A stretch of DNA of 64,000 bases from Loripinus fragilis. Lineage: Eukaryota; Mollusca; Bivalvia; Lucinida; Lucinidae. This document shows, piece by piece, positions 1-12,600 of this stretch; position 1 is the first letter of the stretch, and the number at the start of each line of letters is the position of its first letter. Made by a program: the position numbers and the translations under genes. Under the pieces are notes generated by a model, which saw only the letters and a list, made by a program, of their open reading frames with translations, searched no databases and was not told the DNA's origin. The DNA lies in contig OZ026516.1 in NCBI GenBank assembly GCA_964019695.1, positions 83,965,188 through 84,029,187 of the forward strand, written 5' to 3'.

Positions 1-860
1 GCCCTGAGGTTATAAAACCGTTGAATGCTCAGCTCATTCAACTGGTCATAAAAACCAATATGCTGAAATATTTAGCTTTTTCCCTTTCTCAGATGTTGTA
101 TTTATCCCGCCTGTAAATTTTAACAATTGTTGGTATTTTAACCTCTATGAGTAGAATAAATTTCATGCTCAGTCGTGTTGAGCATAAAAATGTTTAAAAA
201 TCTTGGGGCCAGAAATTCTTGAGCAAAATATAGATATTATAGAAATTGTATTTTTACATCACAAAAACTATGAATAACGTTGATCTTGGCGGACATTGCT
301 TTTCGTTTATGATATGGCATGGATAGATAGTTCAGTTAGCCGGTTGTAATAAATTCATTGCCTGCTTTTATGATATGGGATAACAGTCCTAAAACAATAA
401 TTATAAAATTTCAAGTACATGCTTCAGTGTTTGATTACTAATTTCATCTTACATATGGGAGTGTTGTGTGAAGTCTATACGATTTCTTAATGAATGCACA
501 GTTTCTCTTTGAAACAGATTACATTTCCTTTGAGACCCGTGTGCCGTTTAATCTGTGTTTAATATACTTGATACGTCTGCCTCCCAGAAGGATGCGGTCT
601 GCGTTTCTAGATCTAGACAAGTAACTGCATTTCTGACCATGAGGTTATAAAACTTTTCATGCTCAACTCAACTGCGCATGGAGTTTGTTAAAATGCTAAC
701 AATTTTTGGCATTTTAGCATTTATTAGTAAGATAAAATTCAACATCTGAGAGTTTGAAAGCAAGAAGGGGTTTTTCAGCATATTACTTTTAATGAGCAGT
801 TGACATTTCATGCCCAGTTGAGTTGAACACGAAAAAAGTTTTTAAGCCTCGAAGCATTGT
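1..860. repeat. Two related palindromic repeats, about 640 bp apart
   Basis: About 5-215 and 641-858 share a layout. Each begins GAGGTTATAAAAC, then has ATGCTCAACTCAACT-like sequence, a run around AACAATTnTTGGnATTTTA, and the inverse motif AGTTGAGTTGAACACGAAAA near the end. This looks like two diverged copies of one short foldback element. The DNA between them shows nothing recognisable. Confidence 0.55.
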
Positions 861-1141
861 TGGCTCGAGGAATGGCGGAAAATAGTTTTTTCCTAAATGT
901 AGAATCTATATAGATCTACGGTAAAATTATTTCTTAAAGCAGGCAATTATCACATAGGCGTATCGCGAAAGAAGCCAAACGAAAAACTCGGAAATGCAGA
1001 CTCATCAGCCTACGCAGTCGCCTATTCGAGATGAGTGCCAAACAAACTAAAATTACAAATATGACCAACAAACGAAGACAAACAAACAATGTCATAGTAG
1101 GGGGGGGGGGGTCATGCTCTTGGAATACGAGAAAGTATCAG

Positions 1142-1334
1142 GAGCGCAGTGGCTCAGTGGTAGAGTGCTTGACTCGAGACCGAAGGGCCGCGGGTTCGAG
1201 CCTCACCGGCGTCGCTGCGTTGTGGTCCTTGAGCAAGACACATTTATCCTTGCTTAGTACTTGTTCAACCCAGGAAGACCCGTCCCTGTTTAACTGAAAG
1301 ACTGTTGATGGGACGTAAAGATTCAAATCAAACA
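1142..1334 (+). mobile_element. SINE family A (tRNA-derived), copy 1
   Basis: Full-length tRNA-derived SINE. The Pol III A box is in TGGCTCAGTGGTAGAG and the B box is GGTTCGAGCC. The body contains GACCCGTCCCTGTTTAAC, and the tail is GGGACGTAAAGATTCAAATC followed by AAACAAAA. It is flanked by a perfect 10-bp duplication AAAGTATCAG (1132-1141 and 1335-1344), showing target-primed insertion. Confidence 0.9.
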
Positions 1335-1495
1335 AAAGTATCAGAAGTGGGTGATCTGCGTTGGTAGATATACTTTCGGAATGGTAACTCATTTTACAGT
1401 TACAAATATACGTGATAGAGCCAGGGAAAGAGTTACCATTCATAGATTTCAATGTAAACACAGGTCAATGAATGGTTTTCTGGTATTTGCATTAA

Positions 1496-1742
1496 TGAGC
1501 CAGTGCATGAGATTTTCAACAATGTAGTATGTGCCACCAGCGAAGCCTCAGATCAGCCTGTGCATACGCGCAGTATGATCAGAGCCTTTGCTAGTCGCTT
1601 GAATATTCTATGATTGTTAAGCTACTAACTGAACACCATTTAGAGTTTCTAAGCTAAAAACAGTAAAAGAAGGCTGCAGAGGCTCGTCCGAGTCTACACT
1701 TGTCAAAATTTGAAATTGTTGGAAATCTCATGCCGCGGCTCA
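1496..1742. mobile_element. MITE family M1, copy 1 (GAGCC...GGCTC)
   Basis: About 245 bp with terminal inverted repeats (GAGCCxxxxCATGAGATTTTC and the complement), an internal hairpin around AGATCAGCCTGTGCATACGC, and a TTGAATATTCTATGA spacer. Four further copies lie in RSAD1 introns. No coding capacity. Confidence 0.8.
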
Positions 1743-2259
1743 TTTCATATATTGATATTGTTCATGTATTGTCTATATGTCCAAATATACCCTTTTTTTG
1801 GACCGCGATCAAGCACAACAATAAGTTTGCTCAGTGGTGCTTTTGGTACTTATCGCATAGGCCGGTGACCAACTAATGCTCTGATGAGCCTGCACATCTA
1901 GGCTGTGGGTTTGGGGTTTGGCTTAGCTTTGGTCGGGGCTTTTAGGATAGTGATACTAATTATTCACTTTCGGTAGCTTATTCCGTGATATTGGTACTGT
2001 ATACGGGATAGCCTATTTGCTTTGTTGATATGTTTTATAAGGACAATTATCAATTTTGCGATAAGTTTTTATTCGATGATAGTGCTCAGAAAATCAAGTT
2101 TTTAGAAAGTCAACATATTGCATGCCACAATCTTTCTCTTCTCGATCAAGACAAAACATTACTATATGATATTTTATCTTCTATTGGGACCAGCTAAATG
2201 AACTTGTTATATAGGATATAGCATTTGTATTCTAAACAATGATGTTAATCTGTCTCTGC
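1743..2259. other. Unassigned upstream DNA
   Basis: No gene or element recognised between the MITE and the second SINE. It is AT-rich, with a short GGTTTGGGGTTTGG run near 1908. Confidence 0.5.
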
Positions 2260-2271
2260 AGGTATGCCAGG

Positions 2272-2472
2272 GGGAGCGCAGTGGCTCAGTGGTAGAGAGT
2301 TTCACTCGAGACCGAGGGGCTGCGGGTTCGAGTCTCACCAGCGTCACTGGCGGCGTTGTGGCCCTTGAGCAAGACACATTAATCCTAGCTTAGTAATGGT
2401 TCAACCCAGGATGACCCGTCCCTGTTTAACAGAAAGATTTTTGGTTGGACGTAAAGAATCAAATCAAACAAA
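2272..2472 (+). mobile_element. SINE family A, copy 2
   Basis: Same structure as copy 1: A box TGGCTCAGTGGTAGAG, B box GGTTCGAGTC, tail GGACGTAAAGAATCAAATC. Flanked by AGGTATGCCAGG and AGGTATGCAAGG, a 12-bp target duplication with one mismatch. Confidence 0.9.
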
Positions 2473-2769
2473 AGGTATGCAAGGCTAGTCTGGCTGCATC
2501 ATTATTTTTACGGCCCCTACCAACGAATGTTGTCGGAACTCTACAGTATTCAGATTGTCATTCTGTCTTTCCGTTCTTTTTGTTGAAGTATGTTATTTTC
2601 ACCTGATTTCTATCAAATTCAGTATATGCATTACTTTTATCAAACACTCGCAAAGGTTCTAAAATGGGTTTTGTCAGATTACCCCTTACCAAGCTGGCCA
2701 CAAAAATGGCCACTGCTTATCCTTTTGCACTTGTAAACGCCATAACTTACCCATCAACATTGCTGCTGC

Positions 2770-2915
2770 ATGCCCGGATCCAGAGGGGGGTGGTGAAAAG
2801 AGCTGGGGACCCCCCTCCAAAATCACAGCTACAGGGTTCCTTAGCAATACGGGTCCGGATCCCCTGGAAAATCACAAAGCTACTAAGCCAGTATTCAATG
2901 TTGTTGGACCATCAT
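2770..2915. mobile_element. G/C-run MITE (GCCCGGATCCAGAGGGG type)
   Basis: Begins CCCGGATCCAGAGGGGGG and contains ACCCCCCTCC and GGGTCCGGATCCCCTGG, the hallmark of a repeat family also seen at 23493-23756 and 55954-56236. This copy lacks a clear right end. It makes the open frame over it look gene-like, but that frame is repeat sequence. Confidence 0.6.
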
Positions 2916-3244
2916 TAACTAGTCCGCAATGTGTCTGACTTTTGCAACCGTTCATAGCCTCATGAAAGGCACACATTTGATTGACAGCTGCCAAGCTCAT
3001 TTGCCCGTTCAATACGGTTCGAACATAGAATTAATTCAACAGAAGTGACACTAGTGTTGTGATTGACAGCGAGCCACAACTGAGCCGCACATGCAAAACA
3101 AGCATCGCACTGGATGTTCCGTTTTTCCGCTTTACACTCCAGCAAAACCGTTCATACAATTTCATATTTTATACAAAACTAAATTTTAAATAACTTCTAT
3201 ATTTTAGATATTTGTAATAAAATGTAAATATAAGCAATAAATAC

Positions 3245-3345
3245 AATTTTTGGTCTGTTCATGGAATTATGAATACTTCCGGTCTCTTGCAAAGTTAACT
3301 AGAGACCCAAGGTATTCATGACATGATTCCATGAACATTCAAAAA
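3245..3345. repeat. Foldback element just upstream of RSAD1
   Basis: GTTCATGGAATTATGAATAC on the left is mirrored by GTATTCATGACATGATTCC on the right, around GGTCTCTTGC...AGAGACC. The hairpin is about 100 bp and sits about 140 bp before the RSAD1 start codon, possibly in or beside the promoter. No TATA box or other promoter signal could be assigned. Confidence 0.6.
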
Positions 3346-3483
3346 ATCTAATTTATTTATTAATTGAACCCCCTTCGTACGTCATTTTGTCAAGATCTAC
3401 AGCAATTTAATATCAAGCCAAGTTGTTCTTTTGTTCTTTTACTTGTTTTCAAAATAAAACAGAAGAGGTTGTGAAGTAATGTG

Positions 3484-3651
3484 ATGTCAAGTGGCGCCCT
3501 CCTGAGGCCCTTGCGGAGTTCTGTGGTAGGGTCTGTCTCTACTGTTGCCAAACATGTCACTACAGTGTCCCGAAGAAGGCAGAAGAGTAATAACTCAGTC
3601 AGCACGGAGCAGCCTGATACAGCAAGAAATGAAGCTGTTTTATATGTTCAT
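3484..3651 (+). CDS. RSAD1: RSAD1 exon 1 (start codon and presequence)
   Basis: Encodes residues 1-56. The ATG at 3484 is chosen; the GTG just before it in frame is not needed. The first 38 residues are rich in Arg, Ser and Val with no Asp or Glu, as in mitochondrial targeting peptides. The exon ends in LYVH, the strand leading into the radical SAM core, at donor GTAAGT (3652), phase 0. Confidence 0.9.
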
Positions 3652-6600
3652 GTAAGTACTAACAGGGATCAAATTTTAGATTTTTAAGCACTTGCTAAAA
3701 ATAGGAAGTGACTATTTTTCTCACGTGCTAAAGACCCTGATCAACTCGCTTATAAATTCATTGAAAACGAAGTTATAACTATTTTATCAGTAACATCACA
3801 AATTAGAAAATTGAACAAATTCAATTAGCATTCAGGTAAACATACGCCATATATATTGATTGATAACTATTTATCATTTTCATCTTTCTGAACCAATATT
3901 TAGGTTTCTTTGCAAACAGTGTGGATCTAGATCAGCCAGCTTCTTCAGAAGCTGGCTGATCACGATCTACACTGTTTGCCATACAACTTATGCTGTGTTG
4001 CATAGTTTGGTTGATATGAAAATGACTTGTTTTAACTTGCTTAATGTAGCAAGTGATGGCAATTTCTGCTTGCTTTTTGGAGAAAACTACTAGCATTTAG
4101 CAAGTTAGCAAGTGCTAAATTTGATCCCTGGCTAAAGCCATATGAGATCTACTCTGTCAGAGAGAAATTCCTTACACACAGATCAAGACCCGCATTGCTG
4201 ATTCATTGTTGGCACAACCTTAAATTAACCATATTTTATCACATGAAGTTGCGCCTGGGAGTGATATAATACCACGCATTAAAATAGATAAACCATTAGT
4301 GATATACATATTTAAGAAATAGATTCACGCTCACAGTGATTTGTTGCTTAATATATCACTGGTTGGAGATAAGTCTTAAAGTGAATAAATCATGCACGTA
4401 AAGTGCAAATGGTTTGTCCACTTACGACTGACGGACAGACAGTGATATACTAAGCAACAAATCTCTGCCAGCGGGAATTTATTTTGATTCTAACACACAG
4501 AAAGATTAAAAATATGAACGAATCCTTTAGAGTCAATAACGACTCTGCCATCTTAAACAGACTGTTAGAATTTCCGGTAACTCTTGTTTTGACTGAAACG
4601 CGTATTTTTACGTATGGTTTGAACGTCCAATAGTTGTAAAACGGTTTTACGTCGTCAATTGTCAACATTACAAGGCCGTATGTGATAGATAACATCATGA
4701 TGATCAAACTGGAGACCGAATGACGCCACGCCAGACCGTGTCCAGTCCATGCAGTAATTAATCAAGCAATAAATCACTGAATTTAACCATTGGCTATTAT
4801 AGGGGAGGTGTGTTAGAATTTAAAGTAACGTTATATAATGACGTCCTTTACAACATTGCGTACATATTGACACAAGGTTGGGTCGATGAAATAAATGGCA
4901 TATTCATTCCAAAAATTTAAATATCCTCTATATAATAAGTAAAGTCCAAATTTATATTATTAAAACAAATAGTACACCAATGAAAAATGTATAGCTAAAA
5001 AAAGATGCCCATCATACATATGTGTCTAACCAGTGAAAGTACAATTATATACAAATGTGAAAATAATAAAATAGTCAACTCCCTGGTGCATTTATGACCC
5101 AGGGGTGCCATGATCAGGAAAAAAGTTTGGAAAATCAAACTTTCCTGATCAGGGAAAAGTCAGAAAATATCGATGTTAGTCGCGCAATATAGAAAAAAAA
5201 TAATCACATCTGGAAAAATCAGGCTTTTTAAGAATGTTACAAAAAATGGGTTGTTAACAGGCTTCTGAAAAGTTTCATGTTTATATATTGGAAGCTACAT
5301 TACATTCGTAATATCCATGGTTCCAGATGTCTCTCTAAAGATTAATTCAGCAAGGAAAGATATTTGTACAAAATATACCGGTATGAATTGTTGATGAATG
5401 AGAATGGCTATTTTGGGCCTTTATTTACAGGGGCTAGAAAACACTCGACCATCTGGGAAAAGTTGTTGAAAAGTTTGGGAATTTGGAGTTTGATTGGATT
5501 GATTCCTGATCCTTGCTGTCTTTCTTACTTTGATATTGAGTGGCAACATTGAATTATTTATCAGAGGTTAAACATACAGTAAAACCTGTCTTAAGCTGCC
5601 ACTCAAAAAGAGACAAAAAAGGTCTTAAAGACAAATGGTAGCTTAATGAAGGTCAAAAGTATTGCAGAATGCTCTCTTGGAGCATTCTGCAATACCTTTC
5701 ACATGCATTAATCGATAATCAGTCTTGAAACTAATTTTTGGTCTTCTTAATTGAGTGGCCTCTTAAGACAGGTTTTACTGTAAACTTAAGATTGCACAAA
5801 AGCATGCACATTAAAAGGGATATACTATGATAAGAGAAGGTATGAATATGTATTGTTCTTTTATGTGTATTTCAGTGGCCATACTGTGCCAGGAGGTGTA
5901 CATACTGTAACTTCAACAAATATATTAGGTAAGTTGGAAGTCCCCATAAAAGAGCAGCACACAACAAATCTTGAAACAAATATAAACGGTAGCGCAGTGG
6001 CTCAGTGGTAGAGTGCTTGACTTGAGACAGAGAGGCCGCAGGTTTGAGCCTCACCGGCGTCACTGCGTTATGTCCTTAAGCAAGACACATTAATCCTTGC
6101 TTAGTACTGGTTCAACCCAGGAAGACCCGTCCCTTTATAACTGAAAGAGTGTTGATGGGACGTAAAGAATCAAATCAAACAAAATCAAACAAACAAATAT
6201 AAATGCTGTTCGCATACATTAAGTACCATCACTATTGAAGTAGATGAAGGTACAAACTGATTATTATGGATCCCACCCCAGTGGCATTTTCCAGGGGGGG
6301 GGGGGGGTTCAGGGGAATCACTTGGGGCCCCTTCCCTGCTCCCCCTCCCCCATTTTTAAATATCCTATGAAAATGTAATAATTTGGTCTCAGTGAATCCA
6401 AATTATTTCATTTTCTAGGGATATTTAAGAAGAATAAAAAAAATCAGCAAAGTGAACTCCACACCTTTAAACATATGAACCCCCTTTCCAGAATATTTGG
6501 ATCTACCCATGCATCACACTAGATAGCTGTACATGATTTTAGACTGACTTTACCAGTCCCCAAGATGAAAGTGTGTAATTGATTTTTTTTCTTTTTTCTC

Positions 6601-9600
6601 AACCAAAACATGTTCTTGGTACTCAAAAACATATTGAGATCATTCTTTAGAGCACCCAAAACAAATGTTTAAACTGATGGACTAAAAATGATGACACTTT
6701 CATGCTCCAAAAGTTCGCTTATCTGGGCCTACTACTTTACTCATATACAGTGATATCAAAACCTTGTGAACTGGAACATATGCATTTACAATTGCTTGCT
6801 ACAGATCAATGGGTGATTTATGAATTGAATTATTCCATGGTATTTTAAAAAAACGTATTGTGTGTTGTCATAATAACCCCTGTCATGCTTAAAGAATTTA
6901 TAATGCATATGCACTTCTGCTTTCAAGGCATTTCAATTAAAGATTGGATTCTTAGGCTGAATGGAAAACAGTGCAGATTCTGATCAGATGGTTTATCAGA
7001 ATTCATCTGATCAGGACCTACACATTTTTCTAAATAGGATAAATCAGGGGTTTAGCAGGCCAAGGGTTAAGAATAAGTGAAACTATGCAGCCATGTAATT
7101 TAGTAAGGCATGATGTAACATTTTTCAAACACCTTTATAATATTATCGGCATCAGTTCTCTCTCACTCTATTCATTTCATTCCTGACTAGATATTCTGCC
7201 TTCCATACCAAACTCCACCCAAAACGCAGTGTTCTTTATTATTGCTGACTGAACTTCAATTGATATAAACTATGTTGTTATATGATGTTTTTAAGTTTTA
7301 AGTCCTGTACAAGTCAAAGTGCATTTAACTACACCATTGTGTCTTCTGAGAAGTCATCTCTTTCAACTCTTTGCAGACTGGGTAATTTTTCATGCTTTTG
7401 CTGCCATATGCTGTTTTTTTCAAAACGAATTTAAAAAATATCTTTCAGGAATGCTAGCAGAGTGTCAAACAGTTTGATCCAGATCTGGACTAAAATTCTG
7501 TCGGCCCAGGTCTGGGTCAAAACTGTTTGCAAAGGATATCAACAGATGACAAAAATTGCCACTGGCAAGTAAAGAGTTCAAGAAACCAGTAGATACGGCA
7601 AGCTGAAAATGCCCCACAATCAGATATTAGTTGTACATGTAGATAGAGAGAAAAAGTTCGTGACAATTTGTAGCAACACTCCTATCTGTCATTCTGGTAA
7701 TGTGAGACAGTCTATTCAGTGGTGACACTGCCTTTGATGTTTGCAGTCCACTCTCATTTGATATGTTGGGTAAAACTTGGAACAATCTACTTTGAACCAT
7801 ATACTAGAGAAACTTTGATTTACACATGAATAACTTCGACAGGGTATAGTGTATATGAAATGCATGTATTTGATTCTTTGTTAGTATGATTAAACACTGT
7901 GTATTCTGAATACATGTACCTGTTGAATATTTGCAAATATGAATTCAATATTTTAGTGGATATAAAAAACGTGCATGTGTTTGTTGATTCTATGCAATAA
8001 CGATTTTAACATCTAAATGCAAAATACTTATATTTGTTACTTCAGTGCAAATGTTGACCACAGAAGGATGTCAGAAGCTTTATGTCGTGAAGCAGAGACT
8101 TTGATGCAACTGAGTGGAATAACACATATAAATTCAATTTTCTTTGGAGGAGGTAATTTTTATTTTACACTTAGCAGTGAAATCAGTGCATTTAAAACAA
8201 ATAAAGGTAATATCAATCACTAGTGAAATGATATGATATCTATCCCTAGTGATTGATATCAGCCTATATTTTCATTGTAGCGTTTTTTGGGATTACCTCT
8301 GACTTTTCCATTCACTTAATGCATTTCATTTCAGTACTTCAAATGCCCATAATTATCTTATTTGTGAACCAAAACATCAAATGTGGGTATGCATGTTCTT
8401 AGTTAGAATGTGACAAGTATTTTGGTGCCAAAATTATTTCGGTTTGCTAAATCTTTTCGTTTTTGCATTTTCAGCACCTCCTTTTTCAGTGGGTGAGACA
8501 TTGCATGTAGCCAACAAAAAGTATAAAATAAATAGAAAATTTATTTGTTTTTAGGTAAATACCAAATATATTTCATCTCGTGAGTTTGAACATCAGAATT
8601 TTCACTCGTGCTGCGCACTCGTGAAAAATCTCATATTTTCAACACACTCAATGATATATATTTAGTAAAAAAAGTAAATATCCTCTATATATAAGCAATG
8701 AACTTTGATTTGATTATCATAGCAAAGACAGCATCTCTATGCGATGGGAACAGTGACAATATGATACAATGCTCGATTAGACCAGTGCGATCATCAAGAC
8801 AGATCAGGAGACCAATAAGTCTTCCTTTTTGCTAATATGCAGATTGACTATGAAGCAAACACATACCAGACTTCACTGGAAGCACAAATGGTGTTGTTTC
8901 TGAGTATTCAATTGCCATATGACTTAAAATTAACCAACCCCAGTGTATGAAATATGTGGCAGCGTTATGAAAGGATCCATAACAACGTCACATATACATG
9001 TATACAGTAAAACTTAATGGTGTCTTGCCAAAAGTATGGTATCAAAATAAATTTAGTGCCAAATGATAAATAGAAAATTACTTGCATGCTCATGTATTAT
9101 TGAATTTATTAATTTCGTCACAGTCACCCAATACATTTCTGGACAAAACCTCACATATTATTTATTAACCTCTAATTGTTTGATACATTCGGTAATTTGA
9201 TGTTGGATATTTATTTAAGGCATTGCTTTGAATTGTATTTGAACTATTTCATGCTATGGGACAGAGGCCTTTATTTCAGGATAAAATTATTGATTATTGA
9301 ATGATTGATACATGAGCACTCGTGAAGAGCCTCTGTTATATTGTTTCCTGTATATTTTTTGACTAATTTAATGAATTCACATTCTTGGTCTATCAATAAA
9401 AAATTGAACAGAAGATCCAAGTTTCAGTTATTTCATTTGTATTATCCTAATATGAAAAAACATATTAACCCATCTAATGATGATAGAGATGCCAAGTCAG
9501 TTATGAAATATCATAAAGTTATATGTACTTTGATAATCATCTTTGATAATTATCTTAACCCTTTTCATTCTGGACACTGGTAAACAGGTTCTTTGGCAAA

Positions 9601-12600
9601 CAGAGAAGACCCTGATTAAATGCAGCACAAGGTGGCATTTCATCAGGATCTGGACTGTTTGCTTAGATAGAATAATCTTCAGTGACAGAAATACATAATT
9701 TTGAAGAAATGTTTATCTGACCAAACTGGACAATTCCATACATATTGTATCAATATTTATCAGTAAACTCGCATATTAACTGCATTGTTGCACGTTGCCT
9801 GATAAACGTTGTCTATCTCACGTATGTGCCTTTGTCAGGTTATGATGACGTTGCACTTTTTGATTAACGTCGCTTATGACACTGAATCAACACAAAAATC
9901 GAGAATTACGTCATTATCGCTAGTTTGAAGAGTGAAACAATGGATAAACATATAAATAGAATACCAGGTTCGTGGCTTTTAATATCAAGTTTACCAGGCT
10001 TGGTTTGGAGAACAAATGTTGAATCGCTCGGCAAGCCTCGCGATGTCAACAAACATTCTCAAAGCCTTGCCTGGTAATCTTGATATCAAAAGACACGAAA
10101 CTGGTATTCAATATGAATATGATAATTCTTCAGAATGGAAAGGGTTAAAACACAGGCGCATAGCCAGGCGGAGGCCAAGAAGCCTGGGCTTCACCATCAT
10201 ATGGGCATTTACGCTAGAAAACCTGACTTCGTTGCATGTGAACAACAAAGGTGCAGACCAGGCCGCACAGTCTGATCAGCACCTTTGTTATTGGCTATCT
10301 GAAAGGTAATGTAATCAAATATTTGCTTCTTGCTCTTAATTCACTTCTGAACTAAGTCAGGTATCTCTTAATTTTCCATTTTTTCTTGGTGGGCTTCAAC
10401 ATTATAAAGCCTCTGCCTACGCCCCTGAAACATGTTCATTTTGTAGGTACTCCAAGCCTGGCCTTGCCTTCTACAATATCAAATCTTATTGAGAAGATTC
10501 GAACAATGGTGGATTTCAACTCCATGTCAGAGGTGACCCTCGAGGCAAATCCTACTAAACTTGAAGCTGAAAGATTAGTGTAAGATTTTTTTTCTTCTGA
10601 TTTGTAATTTTAAGATAATGAATATATGTGATAGATAAAATAATTTACTACAGTTAATGGGCCACTACAGGGGATTTTGGTACTTAAAGCATATGTTTAG
10701 AAGCCTCCATTTATGCATATCCTGACATATCCAGTCAGGGTAGTTGTCTACATTTTGGTCTTAGTCTTCATCTACATCCATACTTTGTGTATGTGAGCAG
10801 AAAAGGCTCTAGCATGTCTGAGCAACTGCACAGACATTGCTTAGCAATGTGATAGGTACCCAAAACATCAGTACTGGCTTATTTGCTTTTCGTGAGTCTG
10901 CGTGCTTGATGAGGCGCACATAACTTTTTTCAGAGTATATTCTACATGTGCTTTGTTACCTGCTGATCACAGTGCCACCAGAGCCATTATATGTATAGTT
11001 TTTGTTACTAGGAAATAAGCACAATATATGTTGTATAATTTAAACATAGAATACAAAGGCAATGGATGCTCAGATAAAAATAATTATTAAAAATTCAAAG
11101 ATGATAACAAAGTGATAAAACACACAATCAACAGTCCATGTACCAAACAATTTCATGATTTTTTGTATCTTTTCACAGTGAGTTCCAGCAGGCTGGGGTC
11201 AACCGAGCCTCTCTAGGAATACAGGTAAATTGGAATCATTAAGTTAGTTATGAATATTAACTTGCTGGTTTATATCCAATAAAAATTCAAGCATAAATTG
11301 TTAATATTTCTTTAACCATCAGCTATAACATATGTTTTGGGTGCCCAATAGAACCATCTCACTGAGATTGTTCTTTAGAGTACACACAACATATATTTGG
11401 TTGAGAAATAAGAATTTTGCTTGTTACACACTCTTAACTAAAGAGCTGTTAACTGTTTAGAAAGGAGTAGATCAACAAAATTGCAGTAAACTGTTGTCTT
11501 AAAAAAGTGAGTATGATCAGGAAATATGACCAAGTATTCTTAGGTCTAGTAACATGAATTAGAAGAATTAGTAGTGTGGCCGTTTTGAAGGTTCCTCTTA
11601 TGTGAGATGTATTTGTTTGTAATGAAAAATAAATTAGATTGAAAAACCTTCTTGTTATTTGAGAAGTGTTACCAAAGTTATATGCAATAATTATTACTAA
11701 GTACAAAAAGATATACCACTTTTACAATATTAAATCCCTTAACAGGACAATTAAATTGAGCTAATTTGGAAATATTTACCAGTGAAAATGTCATTATTAA
11801 GCCACAATTCAGATTAAAATTATGTTCATACTATATTATACCTGATTAGTGTACCCATAATTATCGGCGTAATAAACCTTTATATATTAATGGATTCTTC
11901 CTTCTGGTTTGATACAATAAGCTTGTGATAGTCCATTATACATATCTAGGGGTGTCAGATTATAACTTGCAAAACTATTGTTTTCTTTTATCTGAAGATC
12001 TTTTTTACCTTTACAGTGTAGACCATGGTGAAATACAGCATTATGCTGCATTTCATCTGGGTCTTCACTGTTTGCAGAAGTACTTGTTTAGGGGTTCCCC
12101 GAATACAAAGGCTTTAACAAATTATTGTCTCAAAAATGAATAATACAGTGATACAGCTAACTACATCAAGGATACTTTTTTATCAGTTACTTCTAATATT
12201 AACTGCGACGTTGCACGTTGACCTGATAAACGTTGTCCATCTCCCTGCATGTATCTTTATTAGGTCAACAAAGCGTTTCACTTTTTGAATGATGTCGATG
12301 ATGTTGAATCAACGCAAAATCAATGATTAGGTCATAATCGGTATTTTGATTAGTAAACCAATGGGTAAAATAATAAATAGAATACCAGGTTCACGTCTTT
12401 TGATATCAACTTTACCTGGCTCAGCTTCTATAACGCATGTTGAATCACTCCGCAAGCCTTGAGGTTCAACAAGCATTATTGATTCTGTGCATGGTAATAA
12501 AGGATATCAAAAGACACTCACCTAAAGGGTGTTAAGAAAGTTCGTTCCGCAATAAAATTGTGTTCCTATAATTTTAGTCATTATGTGTCTAATGACACAG

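Noticed and set aside
3481..3483. GTG as the RSAD1 start codon
   Set aside because: The next codon is ATG and nuclear genes rarely start at GTG; the ATG at 3484 gives a normal presequence.
10016..10309. 97-residue open frame
   Set aside because: It lies in repeat R1 and a GATCAG hairpin, within an RSAD1 intron.
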